The notes: a model not told the origin generated them from the sequence alone. A stretch of 50,997 bases of DNA from Bacteroidota bacterium (GCA_023409975.1 JAEYQO010000035.1:1-50997), one strand, 5' to 3'; positions 1 to 9,172 are shown, counted from the stretch's first letter. A program made the numbers and translations.

Positions 1-163
1 CAGTCACATCCTGATCACAGACCTGATGGGCAGGGAAGTCTACCAAGCAGCTCCCGGTTCCACCCAGACAACGATTGATCTGAGCAGCCAGGCCGCAGGA
101 GCCTATTTCTATAAGATCAAAAACGGAGAACAGGAGCTAAGAGGAAAGCTGGTGGTGCGGTAG
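1..163 (+). CDS. C-terminal end of a T9SS type A sorted protein (5' truncated by window edge)
   Basis: Only the last 53 codons are present; the first full codon starts at base 2 and the stop is TAG at 161-163. The visible part (ILITDLMGREVY ... GAYFYKIKNG ... LRGKLVVR) has the beta-sandwich pattern of a T9SS type A sorting domain, with a metaphor-like DLMGREV strand and the G-x-Y-x-Y-K-I strand near the end. Such domains direct secretion across the outer membrane and are cleaved on export (family knowledge). The functional part of the protein lies outside the window, so nothing can be said about its activity. It converges with crtY. Confidence 0.75.
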   Translation, partial: SHILITDLMGREVYQAAPGSTQTTIDLSSQAAGAYFYKIKNGEQELRGKLVVR

Positions 164-621
164 AGCTGAACAATTGCACCCTAAGACAGATCATATCTAT
201 TTCCTCCATTAAATTTATTTCCTATTCCAAATTTCCTTACCTTCACCCCCCGAAGATCTCCGCATCTTTCATATCACAAAGGGCTATAGCACTGGCAGTT
301 CCATTGCACGCCCCGCCATTAACAATCACCACATTATCATAACAAGGACGCTCATCAAAGTACCGGTGAACAATGGACGTCTTAAATCTTATTTCTTTGA
401 CCGCACAAGTTCCAGGCAGCTTATGCCAAAGGTCTCACCCAAAACACCAGCCCTTACCGACCTCAGAAAGGTCTTTTCGCCCAAAAAAATAGCAAGGCTA
501 CAGAGGAGCTACAGAGGAGCTGCAGAGGAACTACAGAGGAGCTACAGAGGAATGACTCTTTGTTGACCCTTTGTTGACGCATTGGTAATACCTCCATGAC
601 TTGCTGGTGATACTGCGTCTC
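164..621. other. Convergent intergenic region without a credible gene
   Basis: This spacer separates the T9SS protein end from the 3' end of crtY. A 66-codon reading frame (366-566) exists, but its second half is only the translation of an 11-bp tandem repeat, and it has no recognisable domain or upstream signal. No clear rho-independent terminator was seen. Confidence 0.6.
497..551 (+). repeat. 11-bp tandem repeat array, 5 units
   Basis: Five consecutive 11-bp units of consensus GCTACAGAGGA lie at 497-507, 508-518, 519-529, 530-540 and 541-551; units 3 and 4 each differ from the consensus at one position. The period is not a multiple of three, which argues against protein-coding function. 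A second, longer array with the same period but a different sequence lies at 16499-16619. Confidence 0.9.
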
Positions 622-1818
622 TCATCCTATTCCTGCCACCGGTGTTACCTCCGACCCCGGCTTACGCAACCCCTTCATCCGACTCCCTATTTCTCCCACT
701 GCAGCCTTCAGGAATGGGCCTTTCGGCAGTGAATTGATAATGCGAAACTCCTCCGCCAGACTACTCCTGTTTTCAAGAAACCGCAATACAGAAACAGGAT
801 GGTTGTTCTTGAACAGTTCTGCAAATATCTCCGGGGCCTGTAGCTGGTTCCGCACCAGGACAGCCAGCATTACACTATCGTAGAAGGCAAACCTCGCAGG
901 GGGCCTGAATGCACGGATGGGCTTCTGCTGCATCAGGCTCTTTACAAGCTGCTCCGTATATCGCTGAATAAACTGAAAGGTGTACCCCGTCGAAGGCTTC
1001 GTCCATCCTGCAGCAGTTCCTATGGGTATCACCCTTCGCTGCGAACGTGGATAACTATGGTTGGTCATCGGTATAACACCATACTCTTCTTCATGTATCA
1101 CATAGGTATGACGGGCGTAGAATCTTGCGAGGTATTCCCGCAAATGGCGCGTATAAACATCCTCCGGCACAAGGTCTTTTGTGAAGAAGGTGCATTCCAC
1201 CATCGCCTCCCGTTCATTAAAGGGTAGGAGGTAAATGAAGCAGGGACCATACTGCTGATCGGTACGAAAGTCCATCAAGGCTGCGGTACCGGCATCAAAT
1301 GCAGGAGCAGCGGTTTCAATGCGCCATCCCTTGAAATGCTGAACGAGGTAGTGGCGACCTGGCTGCTGGGTCGCCGGTCCGGGAATGCTGTTGAAGACAT
1401 AGCTAGCCTCATAAACCTCACCATTGACTTCAACCACTGCCTTGCTGCCTTCTTCTCTCACAGCCGTCGTCTCTCCATACATCCGCTCCACTCCAGGCTC
1501 ACTGGCGATGATCCTGAAGCAGTGGTCATAGAAGTCTATACCTCTGATCATTTTATACTCATAGGGCGAAATATCCATGCTTACTGATACAGCCTCCGAA
1601 TGAAACTGTAGCCTCGACCATTTCCTGAATACGATCTGGTCAAACAGTCCTGCTCCTTTCTCCCAGAAACACCAGGTGCGGTCATTACTCCTGCTAATTT
1701 CCTTATCGATCAAAAGGATCTTCTTATCACGAAAGGCTCCGGACACGATCATTCTGCAGAGCAGTGATAATCCAGCACAGCCCGCACCGGCTATGATATA
1801 GTCATATCGTTTCACCAC
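622..1818 (-). CDS. crtY: Lycopene beta-cyclase
   Basis: 398 residues, the usual length for bacterial CrtY. The N-terminus is a Rossmann dinucleotide-binding motif (YDYIIAGAGCAGLSLL, about residues 5-20), followed by an acidic strand end (LLIDKE) and FWEKG, all typical of the lycopene cyclase flavoprotein family; GYTFQFIQ near residue 280 is the conserved C-terminal motif. It cyclises both ends of lycopene to give beta-carotene and acts at the inner membrane (family knowledge). It is the last gene of the carotenoid operon and its start overlaps the end of crtZ by 17 bases, suggesting translational coupling. I see no missing key residue. Confidence 0.93.
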   Translation of the reverse strand: MVKRYDYIIAGAGCAGLSLLCRMIVSGAFRDKKILLIDKEISRSNDRTWCFWEKGAGLFDQIVFRKWSRLQFHSEAVSVSMDISPYEYKMIRGIDFYDHCFRIIASEPGVERMYGETTAVREEGSKAVVEVNGEVYEASYVFNSIPGPATQQPGRHYLVQHFKGWRIETAAPAFDAGTAALMDFRTDQQYGPCFIYLLPFNEREAMVECTFFTKDLVPEDVYTRHLREYLARFYARHTYVIHEEEYGVIPMTNHSYPRSQRRVIPIGTAAGWTKPSTGYTFQFIQRYTEQLVKSLMQQKPIRAFRPPARFAFYDSVMLAVLVRNQLQAPEIFAELFKNNHPVSVLRFLENRSSLAEEFRIINSLPKGPFLKAAVGEIGSRMKGLRKPGSEVTPVAGIG

Positions 1819-2335
1819 TAGTTCTTTTCATCATTTTAGTTTCACCCGCCTCACGACGCTCACGTTGGGCATGTGCCTTATCTCTCCGGATCTTCTCCCA
1901 GTACTTCTTGTGTACCAGCAGCATTCCGAAGGACTCGCCCTCATGTCGGTCCAGATGTTTATGATGCATCTTGTGCGCCCAGCGAATCGCGCGGATATAG
2001 GTATTGTCGGAACGGGTAAACCACTTAAATCGTTGATGTATGATCACATCATGCACGAGGAAGTAAGCGAGTCCATAAAGAAAGATGCCGGCGCCTGCAG
2101 CAATCATCCAGTCCTGACCATCTCGTACGCCGAAGAACAACAAGACCATGCAGGGTAGGGCGAATATGAGAAAGAAAGCATCGTTCTTCTCAAAGAACCC
2201 ATCCTCTTTCTGATGATGGTCTTTGTGGAGATACCAGAGCCAGCCGTGCATCACGTATTTATGGGTCAGCCAGGCCACGCCCTCCATCGTCAGAAAGGCA
2301 ACCACCGTTACCATTATGTTCAAAAGTATTGTCAT
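1802..2335 (-). CDS. crtZ: Beta-carotene hydroxylase
   Basis: 177 residues, matching the CrtZ / fatty acid hydroxylase superfamily. The di-iron histidine clusters are visible: HKYVMHG...HKDHH (about residues 25-43), HDVIIHQ (about 96-101) and HKMHHKHLDRH (about 122-132). Hydrophobic segments at about 5-20, 53-70 and 78-95 make it an integral membrane enzyme. It adds hydroxyl groups at C3 and C3' of beta-carotene to give zeaxanthin. It sits between crtB (24-base gap) and crtY (overlap). The C-terminal 25 residues are basic and probably cytoplasmic. No ketolase (crtW) is next to it, so a non-ketolated product is the simplest prediction. Confidence 0.92.
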   Translation of the reverse strand: MTILLNIMVTVVAFLTMEGVAWLTHKYVMHGWLWYLHKDHHQKEDGFFEKNDAFFLIFALPCMVLLFFGVRDGQDWMIAAGAGIFLYGLAYFLVHDVIIHQRFKWFTRSDNTYIRAIRWAHKMHHKHLDRHEGESFGMLLVHKKYWEKIRRDKAHAQRERREAGETKMMKRTSGETI

Positions 2336-2359
2336 GGTGTTCTTTTTTGTAAAATTCGA

Positions 2360-3205
2360 TCAGATCATTCTGAGCTGATTCTTTACGCCGGCTTTTGCGA
2401 CTATCAGTAGTTTCTTCAGGTTTGGAATTCTTATTCTTTTCGCCAGCACGAGGGAAGGGGGCAGCCTGCAGATCTTACCAAAAAGGGATAAATAGTACCG
2501 GTAAGCCACATACACGCCGAAGCGGGCTTTAACGGGAAGCCGAAGGATTCCCTCATAGGCATTGTCAAAATCAGCAGCAATATCAGCCTCTATGGTCTTC
2601 TTTGCCTGCTCGTCAAAGCGTTCAAGGTCCAAACCCGGAAAGTACACACGCTGCAGTTGTCGGAAATCATCTCCAAGGTCGCGCAGGAAGTTCACTTTCT
2701 GAAAAGCCGCTCCCAGCGCCCGGGCCGGTTCTTTCAATGCTTCGTATTGCTTTCGATCGCCCTCACAAAAGATGTACAGACACATGAGCCCTACCACCTC
2801 GGCCGAACCATAGATATAGGTTTCCAGTTCCTGTCGCGCCTGATACTGCTTCTTCGAAAGGTCCATCTCCATACTCTGAAAGAACGCCTCTATCAGTTCT
2901 CTGTCAATGCGGAAACGGTGGACGGTTTCCTGAAAGGCATGCAGTACGGGGTTCAGACTGATCTTTTCTTCTAACGCAACCCAGGTATCCTCCCTGAAGC
3001 GACGGAGCAAGCTTTCCTGATCATGCTCAAGAAAGGTATCAACAATCTCGTCTGCGAACCGTACAAATCCATAGATCGCACAGATTGGCGCCTGCAGGTC
3101 CTTATGAAGCAGTCGTATCGCAGAGGCAAAGGAAGTGCTGTAGCGACCAGTCACATGACTGCTGCATTGCTGACAAACACTGAGGTAAAGCGAATTAGTA
3201 TTCAT
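2360..3205 (-). CDS. crtB: Phytoene synthase
   Basis: Squalene/phytoene synthase family. I place the start at the ATG at 3203-3205 (MNTNSLYLSVCQQ), giving 281 residues; the in-frame upstream extension (to 3265) lies wholly inside crtI and looks non-coding (rich in R and K). Both diphosphate/Mg-binding motifs are visible: FADEIVD near residue 50 and RDLGDD near residue 175. It condenses two GGPP molecules to phytoene. The chosen start overlaps the end of crtI by 11 bases, fitting the coupled architecture of this operon. No GGPP synthase gene (crtE) is in the window, so the substrate must come from elsewhere. Confidence 0.92.
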   Translation of the reverse strand: MNTNSLYLSVCQQCSSHVTGRYSTSFASAIRLLHKDLQAPICAIYGFVRFADEIVDTFLEHDQESLLRRFREDTWVALEEKISLNPVLHAFQETVHRFRIDRELIEAFFQSMEMDLSKKQYQARQELETYIYGSAEVVGLMCLYIFCEGDRKQYEALKEPARALGAAFQKVNFLRDLGDDFRQLQRVYFPGLDLERFDEQAKKTIEADIAADFDNAYEGILRLPVKARFGVYVAYRYYLSLFGKICRLPPSLVLAKRIRIPNLKKLLIVAKAGVKNQLRMI

Positions 3206-4706
3206 AGACTGATTTAGCTTTCGATTTTTCTTTTTGCAGATAGGAAATGGCCGCCGCCGCAGCAAGCTGCCCGGATATGATAGAAGGTGGCATGCCCGGT
3301 CCGGGAACGGTAAGCTGACCGGTATAGAAAAGGTTCGGTAGCTTCTTATTGTGCATCGACGGCTTCAATATCGCCGTTTGCCTCAGGGTATTGGCCAGCC
3401 CGTAAGCGTTTCCCTTAAATGCGTTATAGTCCGTGATGAAATCACTGCAGGCGTAAGATTCTTTTACAATGATATGTTGTTTGATAGGGGTTCCCAGTCG
3501 CTGCTCCATTCTGTTGATCACGATATCCAGGTAACGCTCTCTTAAGCCTGAGTTGTCTTCAAGTCCTGCCGCCACAGGTATCAGGACGAACAGGTTCTCA
3601 CAACCCTCCGGCGCCACAGTACGATCTGTCCTGGAAGGACAACACACATAGAACATCGGGTTCGCAGGCCATTCTTTGGTCGTATAGATCGCCCTTGCAT
3701 GTTCGTCAAAATCGGTATCAAACCAGAGGTTGTGATGTTGCAACCCGGGTATTTTTTTACTCACCCCGAGGTAGTAGATCAAACAGGATGGCGCCATGGT
3801 TCTGCTCTCCCAATAGTCAGCAGAGTAATTCCGGTGCGTTACCGGAAGCAGCTCCTGCTCCACAAAACGATAGTCTGCGCTGGCCACCACGGCGTCTGTT
3901 TCATAAACGGACTGGTTGGTATATACTTCCCGCAGCTTATTTCCGTTCACAACCAAACGTTCTACTTCATTGCCAAAGGCAAACTGCACGCCCAGCGATA
4001 CCGCCAGCTCATGCATGGCCTCCACAACCTTATACATTCCACCAACAGGATACCAGGTACCAAGCCGGATGTCCGCATAGTTCATCAGGCTGTATAGGGC
4101 CGGTGTGTTTTCTGGTAACGCACCCAGAAACAGCAAAGGAAAACTGAGCATCTGCCTCAGACGCTCATCCTTGAAATATCGTTCGATATGCCGTTTGGCC
4201 GGACTGAATACCTGAAGTTTCAGAAGCCCTTTGATGATAGAGAGATCAGCAAACTCTGTCAGCGACCGACCCGGTTTATACACGAGGTTGTTCATGCCGG
4301 CCTCATACTTATACCGGGCACCCTCAAGGTAACGGTCCAGCTGTTTTGCGCTGCCAGCCTCTATTTGTTCAAACACCTGTCGCAGCGCCTCGTAGCTTGC
4401 AGGAAAGTCGATGCTCTCGCCGATATAATTGATCCTGTAGGAGGGATCGAGCCGAACCAGTCGATAATACTCCGAAACCTGTTTCCCGAAGGAAGCAAAG
4501 AAGGTCTCAAATACGTTCGGCATCCAATACCACGAAGGACCCATATCAAAACGGAATCCCTCTTTCTCCAGCATCCTGGCCCTACCTCCGGGACCGGAAT
4601 GCTTTTCCACCACAGTCACCTCCGCTCCTGAACGAGCCAGAAAGCAAGCCGCTGAAAGCCCGGAAAAACCGGCACCGATCACTACAATTTTTCTTCTGCC
4701 TGACAT
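3195..4706 (-). CDS. crtI: Phytoene desaturase (CrtI type)
   Basis: 503 residues. The N-terminal FAD-binding motif (KIVVIGAGFSGLSAACFLA, residues 5-23) is followed by VVEKHSGPGGRA, and the C-terminal flavin motif is YTGQLTVPGPGMPPSIISG near residue 470. This is the bacterial CrtI family, which introduces successive double bases into phytoene to yield lycopene, as a peripheral membrane flavoprotein (family knowledge). It overlaps the upstream glycosyltransferase gene by 25 bases and the downstream crtB by 11. A role as a related carotenoid oxidase is less likely, because this is the only desaturase in the operon and lies beside the synthase. Confidence 0.92.
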   Translation of the reverse strand: MSGRRKIVVIGAGFSGLSAACFLARSGAEVTVVEKHSGPGGRARMLEKEGFRFDMGPSWYWMPNVFETFFASFGKQVSEYYRLVRLDPSYRINYIGESIDFPASYEALRQVFEQIEAGSAKQLDRYLEGARYKYEAGMNNLVYKPGRSLTEFADLSIIKGLLKLQVFSPAKRHIERYFKDERLRQMLSFPLLFLGALPENTPALYSLMNYADIRLGTWYPVGGMYKVVEAMHELAVSLGVQFAFGNEVERLVVNGNKLREVYTNQSVYETDAVVASADYRFVEQELLPVTHRNYSADYWESRTMAPSCLIYYLGVSKKIPGLQHHNLWFDTDFDEHARAIYTTKEWPANPMFYVCCPSRTDRTVAPEGCENLFVLIPVAAGLEDNSGLRERYLDIVINRMEQRLGTPIKQHIIVKESYACSDFITDYNAFKGNAYGLANTLRQTAILKPSMHNKKLPNLFYTGQLTVPGPGMPPSIISGQLAAAAAISYLQKEKSKAKSVYEY

Positions 4707-5947
4707 ACTTCGATGGAGCTCCTTGTTTCGTTTTTTCTATTTAACTGTATCATTAACTGTATCAGCCTGTCGAGGATCTCAGGCATGGTATATTTTAGTT
4801 CCCGCTGCTCTTCCTGCAGGCATTGTTGTAATTGAACAAGCGCCTCCGGCCGCCCCTTCTCCAGCCAGCACCGGATACGCTCGTACCAGGTTCCGGCATC
4901 TGCCCGTCCTCTCATCCATTCTCCTGCACGAGCTCTTTCCACTTCGCCGGCATTCCATTCCTGCTCAAAATGGGCTGGTTTTAGCAACATGGGAACACCG
5001 TAATAGATAGCCTGATAGATCGTTCCATTACCACCATGGCAAATCATCAGATCGGCCTCCGGCATAATGGTCGCCGCGGGAAGAAAATCGAAGGATTGGA
5101 TATGAGGCGCGTGTAAGACGCTGTCCCGGTCGCCTGCCGTGATTATCTGCCATTCTGCAAAACGGGTTTCGTTCAGAAAACTCAGCGAGGTCCAGTCGCC
5201 GGTACTACCCATGCTCACAAAAATGGTTTTCCTGCCGGGGTTCAGTTTCAGTGGTGATCCCTGGTCATCATAGATCAGCGGTGGCAGGCTGAGGGTGTCT
5301 GATAGAGACGGTCGAATGGGAAAGAGCTGCTGCATATCAGTGATGAGTGTCAGATCACCCTGCCACTCTTCCAGATACGTTTTCGTCGCAGCCAGCCGAT
5401 ACCGTTTCCGGAGTTTTTTATAAATCCTGTGGATCTTCCGGAATGCTGCGGCCTCGCCCTGGACCGTCAGAAAATGCTGTAGTGCGGCAGGTAGTTTTCG
5501 CAGATAAGGCCAGACAGGATGTGTCCGTGAAAGCGGACGCAGGCGTGCGTAATGCGGACTCATATACGCATTGACCAGGCTCACGAACGGAATGCCGGCT
5601 TTTGCTGCAGCCATTTTCAGCACTGGCATAGCATCACCCAACACAGCAAAGGGTTTTTTGGCATCAATGGTAGCGAGCTGGGCCTGGTAAAGCGCATTGA
5701 GATCCCGTTCATTCAGCCAGGAGAAATCGAATGATTTCAGTTTCTCCAGGATGGAGGCCGCATCAGGCGCAGCACAATCAAAGGTTTGAAATCCCTCCTT
5801 TGAAACGATGGGTGCAAATTGCTCATTCTGTAAAAACAGCACCTCAAACCGTTCCCTCAGATACCTGGCAAGCACGAGGCACCTCAGGTAATGCGAGAGA
5901 TACCCGAATGGGAAAATGAGCAATAAAGGCTTCTTATTCACAGGCAT
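4682..5947 (-). CDS. crtX: UDP-glycosyltransferase, probable carotenoid (zeaxanthin) glycosyltransferase
   Basis: 421 residues with a GT-B fold pattern: N-terminal FPFGYLSHYLRCLVLARYL, a middle strand TIFVSMGSTGDW (about 240), and the C-terminal donor-binding region ICHGGNGTIYQAIYYGVPM (about 305-325) followed by HFEQEWNA, as in GT1-family enzymes. It is the promoter-proximal gene of the carotenoid operon and overlaps crtI by 25 bases. CrtX enzymes attach glucose to zeaxanthin hydroxyls; that role is inferred from family plus context. The sugar donor and acceptor cannot be read from the sequence, so a different xanthophyll or lipid acceptor remains possible. Confidence 0.72.
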   Translation of the reverse strand: MPVNKKPLLLIFPFGYLSHYLRCLVLARYLRERFEVLFLQNEQFAPIVSKEGFQTFDCAAPDAASILEKLKSFDFSWLNERDLNALYQAQLATIDAKKPFAVLGDAMPVLKMAAAKAGIPFVSLVNAYMSPHYARLRPLSRTHPVWPYLRKLPAALQHFLTVQGEAAAFRKIHRIYKKLRKRYRLAATKTYLEEWQGDLTLITDMQQLFPIRPSLSDTLSLPPLIYDDQGSPLKLNPGRKTIFVSMGSTGDWTSLSFLNETRFAEWQIITAGDRDSVLHAPHIQSFDFLPAATIMPEADLMICHGGNGTIYQAIYYGVPMLLKPAHFEQEWNAGEVERARAGEWMRGRADAGTWYERIRCWLEKGRPEALVQLQQCLQEEQRELKYTMPEILDRLIQLMIQLNRKNETRSSIEVCQAEEKL

Positions 5948-6009
5948 AGAGAGAATGCAGTCCGCATAACTATCTATATAAAAAACCTGCCAGCCCGAAC
6001 GCTATCAAT

Positions 6010-6025
6010 CTATAGGTCTATAGGT
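6010..6025. promoter_or_regulatory. Tandem 8-bp direct repeat upstream of the carotenoid operon
   Basis: CTATAGGT occurs twice head to tail (6010-6017 and 6018-6025), about 65-80 bases upstream of the first gene of the operon. A clear TAnnTTTG element was not found in this leader; the AT-rich stretch at about 5972-5983 could hold the promoter. The repeat is a candidate binding site for a regulator of pigment synthesis, by position only. Confidence 0.3.
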
Positions 6026-6053
6026 GCACGATTTCTGGTTGCCCAAAGCCATA

Positions 6054-6081
6054 AAAAAACGACCGCACCGGGTCGTTTTTC
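6054..6081 (-). terminator. Rho-independent terminator, bidirectional in form
   Basis: Stem ACGACC / GGTCGT (6059-6064 and 6071-6076) with 6-base loop, preceded by an A run and followed by a T run on the plus strand, so it has a U tail in both directions. It lies just 3' of the small gene at 6109-6432 and upstream of the carotenoid operon, isolating the two leftward units. Confidence 0.8.
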
Positions 6082-6108
6082 AATAACATTAAATATAAGA
6101 TGAGGTGA

Positions 6109-6432
6109 TTACTCCGACTCCCTTATAATGGCACCGTCTTTCAAATTCACCCGGTCGTTCTCCTTCAGTTGCTCCAGCGAGCCATCCGGATGAATATACC
6201 CGGCTTTCGGGGTAATGATGATCCCGACGTCCTTCAGGGTAATATTTCCATCTATTTCGGATGTTGAAAAGGTGGAATTCCCAACAGTACCTTTCAACAC
6301 GGGCTTGCCATTCTGAATAATAATATATTGTTCCTGTTGACTGGTTTGCTCGATGGATTTCGAAGATTCCTGTGCCCAGACCATCGCCGGACCGAGCAAA
6401 AGGAATAAGAATGTCAGAAGTAGGTTTTTCAT
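6109..6432 (-). CDS. Small secreted protein of unknown function
   Basis: 107 residues with a clear Sec signal peptide (MKNLLLTFLFLLLGPAMVWA, cleavage before QESS). The mature part holds two related segments, TSEIDGNITLKDVGIIITP and HPDGSLEQLKENDRVNLKDG, that resemble short 'dG-x-x-L-x-x-G/D' repeats seen in small Bacteroidota periplasmic proteins (possibly DUF6799-like; not certain). No catalytic residues are recognisable. It lies 18 bases downstream of the PKD-repeat T9SS protein gene on the same strand and is followed by a terminator, so the two are probably co-transcribed. Confidence 0.7.
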   Translation of the reverse strand: MKNLLLTFLFLLLGPAMVWAQESSKSIEQTSQQEQYIIIQNGKPVLKGTVGNSTFSTSEIDGNITLKDVGIIITPKAGYIHPDGSLEQLKENDRVNLKDGAIIRESE

Positions 6433-6450
6433 TGTGCTTTTTTAAAATGA

Positions 6451-8991
6451 TTATCTTATTAAGGTGACATTACCGGTATACTGTTCGCGAACGCCATTTT
6501 TGAAGGCAGCCTCGATCTGGTAAACATATACGCCTGTCGGCTGTGCCTCTCCGTTAAACTTACCGTCCCAGCCTCTTCCGTCGATGCTCTGGGTCTCAAA
6601 TATTACCTGGCCCCAGCGATTGAAGATGACCATCTTAAACTCTGTAAGCCCCCTGGAAAGATGCTGCCGTGGGAGGAAATAGTCATTAACACCATCACCA
6701 TTCGGTGTAAAGGAATTGGGTATATCCAGATAACAGTCTTTCGAGACCTCCACGCTGTCATCGGTAGAGCAACCGTTCCGGCTCACTTTTGCCGAATAGA
6801 TACCCGGATGTCGGACGACAATAAATGCCGTTGTATCACCGGTATTCCAGTTCCAGTTGGCGCTGGTAAACTGGTTTGTCCTATCGCCGATCAACAGGCC
6901 TTCACCATTGGGGCACAGCGTGGTATCCGGACCCAGATTCAGGGTGGGGAAAGGATAGATCATCACATCCCTGGTGACAACCTGCTGAGGACAGATCCGG
7001 TAATTGGTTGTCAGTGTGATGGTGAATACACCAGAAGTGTCATATCCATGGGCAACAACATCACCGCCACTTAAAGTTTTGCCATCGCCGAAGTCCCAGG
7101 CAAGATCAACAAATCCGGTATCGGTATAATGTGCGGTAAATTCAATGAACTGCCCTTCACACAGTACGCTATCACTGGTTGTAAAATCAACCACTGGATA
7201 AGGATCGATTACGATGGTGTGATAGGAGGTGTCCGAGCAGGGTACAAAATCAGTAACCACCATCATCACTTCATATTCACCAGGAGCCGTGTAGACATGT
7301 GTTGTATTCTCAAGGGTGTCAGTCGTACCGTCACCAAAGTCCCAGAAGAAAGAAGCAGGTCCTTCGATCGTAGTATAGGTAGAGGTGTTAGTGAAGCTGA
7401 TCATGGCACCTTCACAAACGCTATCCATATCGGGAGAAAAGGAGGCTGCAAGCGGGTGCTGGGTATCTACCACCTTTGTTACGCTATCAATGCAGGTTTC
7501 ATTCTCTACGACAAGCTTTACGTTGTACGCGTTCTGATTAGGATAGATCTTCAATGGGTTCATAGCGGTATCGCCGGTTCCATCTGAAAAATCCCACCTG
7601 TAGAAAGTACCTAAAGTTGAAAGATTGTTGAATTGAACGGTGTCTTCGTTACAGCCGTAGTTGATATCAAAATCGAAATCCGGAGTGACTGATCTGTCCA
7701 CGGTTACTACTTCAACGGTATCCGTCCAGACGCATCCACCTTCATTGGGGTCTGTAGAAACCGTGAGAATGAAAGGCATATTTCCCGTAGGCGTAATTAC
7801 GGGTTGAAGGGTATTTCCACCAGTGGCAATTGCTCCAGCGGGCGCCCAAGTATAGTTATAGGTGAGCCCAGGGGTAGTATTGAATACGGAAGCATTTAAT
7901 GCTTTGGTATAAACTCCGCAGCCCCGAATGGAGTCAGGAGAAGTACCTGCGTCTACAATTGCAGTGGGAACGCGGATGTAGAAGGTGTCTGTCACATTTC
8001 CTGAGGGACCACCACAGGCTGCTGAAGCATCAGAAGTTACGGTTATTAGTGTAGTAGTGCTGGCGGTGACGTCAACTGTCTGGCCATTGCCACTAAACGT
8101 AGCGGAGCCGCTTTGGATGGTCCAGTTGTAAGGAGCTCCGCCTGTGGCAGAAAGCTGAATAGGAAGTCCACCTACACAATGAAAGAAGGTGTCGTTGGCA
8201 CCAACAGCCTGTAGTCCTCCTATAGGACAGGACGCGAAATCACTTGCTGAAGTGGGAAAAGTGGAAAAAGGAGCGAAGGTTACATTGTTTCCGGTGATCG
8301 TTCCAATACCAAATCCGTTCGTATTGTGTACGAATACAGTATTGCCGATGACACCGAATCCTCCACCCGCACTAGCTGAAGATGGAGAGGTTACGGTATA
8401 GGTATTAAGAAGGGTTCCAGTAGGACTGTAAACCTTCATGGAAGCAGGAGAGGTCAGTTGAAGGATGTAAAAGTTACCATTGCAATCTACCTGAAGATCG
8501 TATGGTCCACCCCCATTAAATCCAGTAACTGTCGTGAGGAAGGTGCCAGTACCAGTTCCGTCATAGATATATACATCTCCGGAAGCTCCGACCAGGTTAT
8601 AGATATATCCACCGCCACCGCCTGGGTTCACCGCCGCACCATTACCGGTACCATGACCTGTATTAACCCAGGTTGTACCATCGTAATAATAATAGTTACC
8701 CCCGACAGTTGTATAGAACGTCGGATTGGGCGTCGCAGCATTCAGGTTCTCACTTACAGCCAGACCTCCGGCCCCGGAAGGCATAGTGATCGTATTTAAT
8801 GAAGGATTTGTACCAGAAATAGGTAATGCTGGGTCATAGTTGTAAATGTTGTTCCCATTGTGAATGTAAATAAAGCCCCCAGCGCCAATACAAGTAGGTA
8901 ACTGTGCATTAATAGGACTTGAAGCAGCAGTTAAACAACTGATGATGCCAAAAACACCCTTCAAAACTGAAGATATCTTAGCTCTAAACAT
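6451..8991 (-). CDS. Large T9SS type B secreted protein with PKD domains (gliding motility-associated C-terminus)
   Basis: 846 residues. N-terminal signal peptide ends near ...SSPINA/QLP (about residue 29). Residues 30-270 are Gly/Thr/Asn-rich with repeated short strands (YIYNLVG, DVYIYDG, GNFYILQL) suggesting a beta-propeller-like surface domain. Three PKD domains show their hallmark WDF(S/G)DG at about residues 465, 550 and 632. The C-terminus from about 757 has SFTPNGDGVNDYF, FNRWGQVIFE, WDGKFNGE and PTGVYVYQIEA, the CHU_C / type B T9SS sorting domain. The protein is predicted to be exported and surface-attached, perhaps in adhesion; no enzyme domain is visible. No strong promoter element was found upstream. 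Confidence 0.9.
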   Translation of the reverse strand: MFRAKISSVLKGVFGIISCLTAASSPINAQLPTCIGAGGFIYIHNGNNIYNYDPALPISGTNPSLNTITMPSGAGGLAVSENLNAATPNPTFYTTVGGNYYYYDGTTWVNTGHGTGNGAAVNPGGGGGYIYNLVGASGDVYIYDGTGTGTFLTTVTGFNGGGPYDLQVDCNGNFYILQLTSPASMKVYSPTGTLLNTYTVTSPSSASAGGGFGVIGNTVFVHNTNGFGIGTITGNNVTFAPFSTFPTSASDFASCPIGGLQAVGANDTFFHCVGGLPIQLSATGGAPYNWTIQSGSATFSGNGQTVDVTASTTTLITVTSDASAACGGPSGNVTDTFYIRVPTAIVDAGTSPDSIRGCGVYTKALNASVFNTTPGLTYNYTWAPAGAIATGGNTLQPVITPTGNMPFILTVSTDPNEGGCVWTDTVEVVTVDRSVTPDFDFDINYGCNEDTVQFNNLSTLGTFYRWDFSDGTGDTAMNPLKIYPNQNAYNVKLVVENETCIDSVTKVVDTQHPLAASFSPDMDSVCEGAMISFTNTSTYTTIEGPASFFWDFGDGTTDTLENTTHVYTAPGEYEVMMVVTDFVPCSDTSYHTIVIDPYPVVDFTTSDSVLCEGQFIEFTAHYTDTGFVDLAWDFGDGKTLSGGDVVAHGYDTSGVFTITLTTNYRICPQQVVTRDVMIYPFPTLNLGPDTTLCPNGEGLLIGDRTNQFTSANWNWNTGDTTAFIVVRHPGIYSAKVSRNGCSTDDSVEVSKDCYLDIPNSFTPNGDGVNDYFLPRQHLSRGLTEFKMVIFNRWGQVIFETQSIDGRGWDGKFNGEAQPTGVYVYQIEAAFKNGVREQYTGNVTLIR

Positions 8992-9172
8992 GAGATTCGT
9001 TTGTATTTAAGATGGTTAAAATAGTAAAAACTGACGAGGTTTTGGAATAACAACCATAGTTTTTCTCAAGATAGACCTCCTATTTGAAAGGCTGGTTGGT
9101 TTCACTAATTGAAAATCAACGGTATACTCTGGCATAGTTTTTACCTCCGTTATCGAAAAGAAACCAGAAACT

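Noticed and set aside
366..566. 66-codon plus-strand reading frame with a repeated QRSYRG pattern
   Set aside because: The pattern is just the 11-bp repeat translated in three frames in turn; no start signal, domain or flanking conservation is visible.
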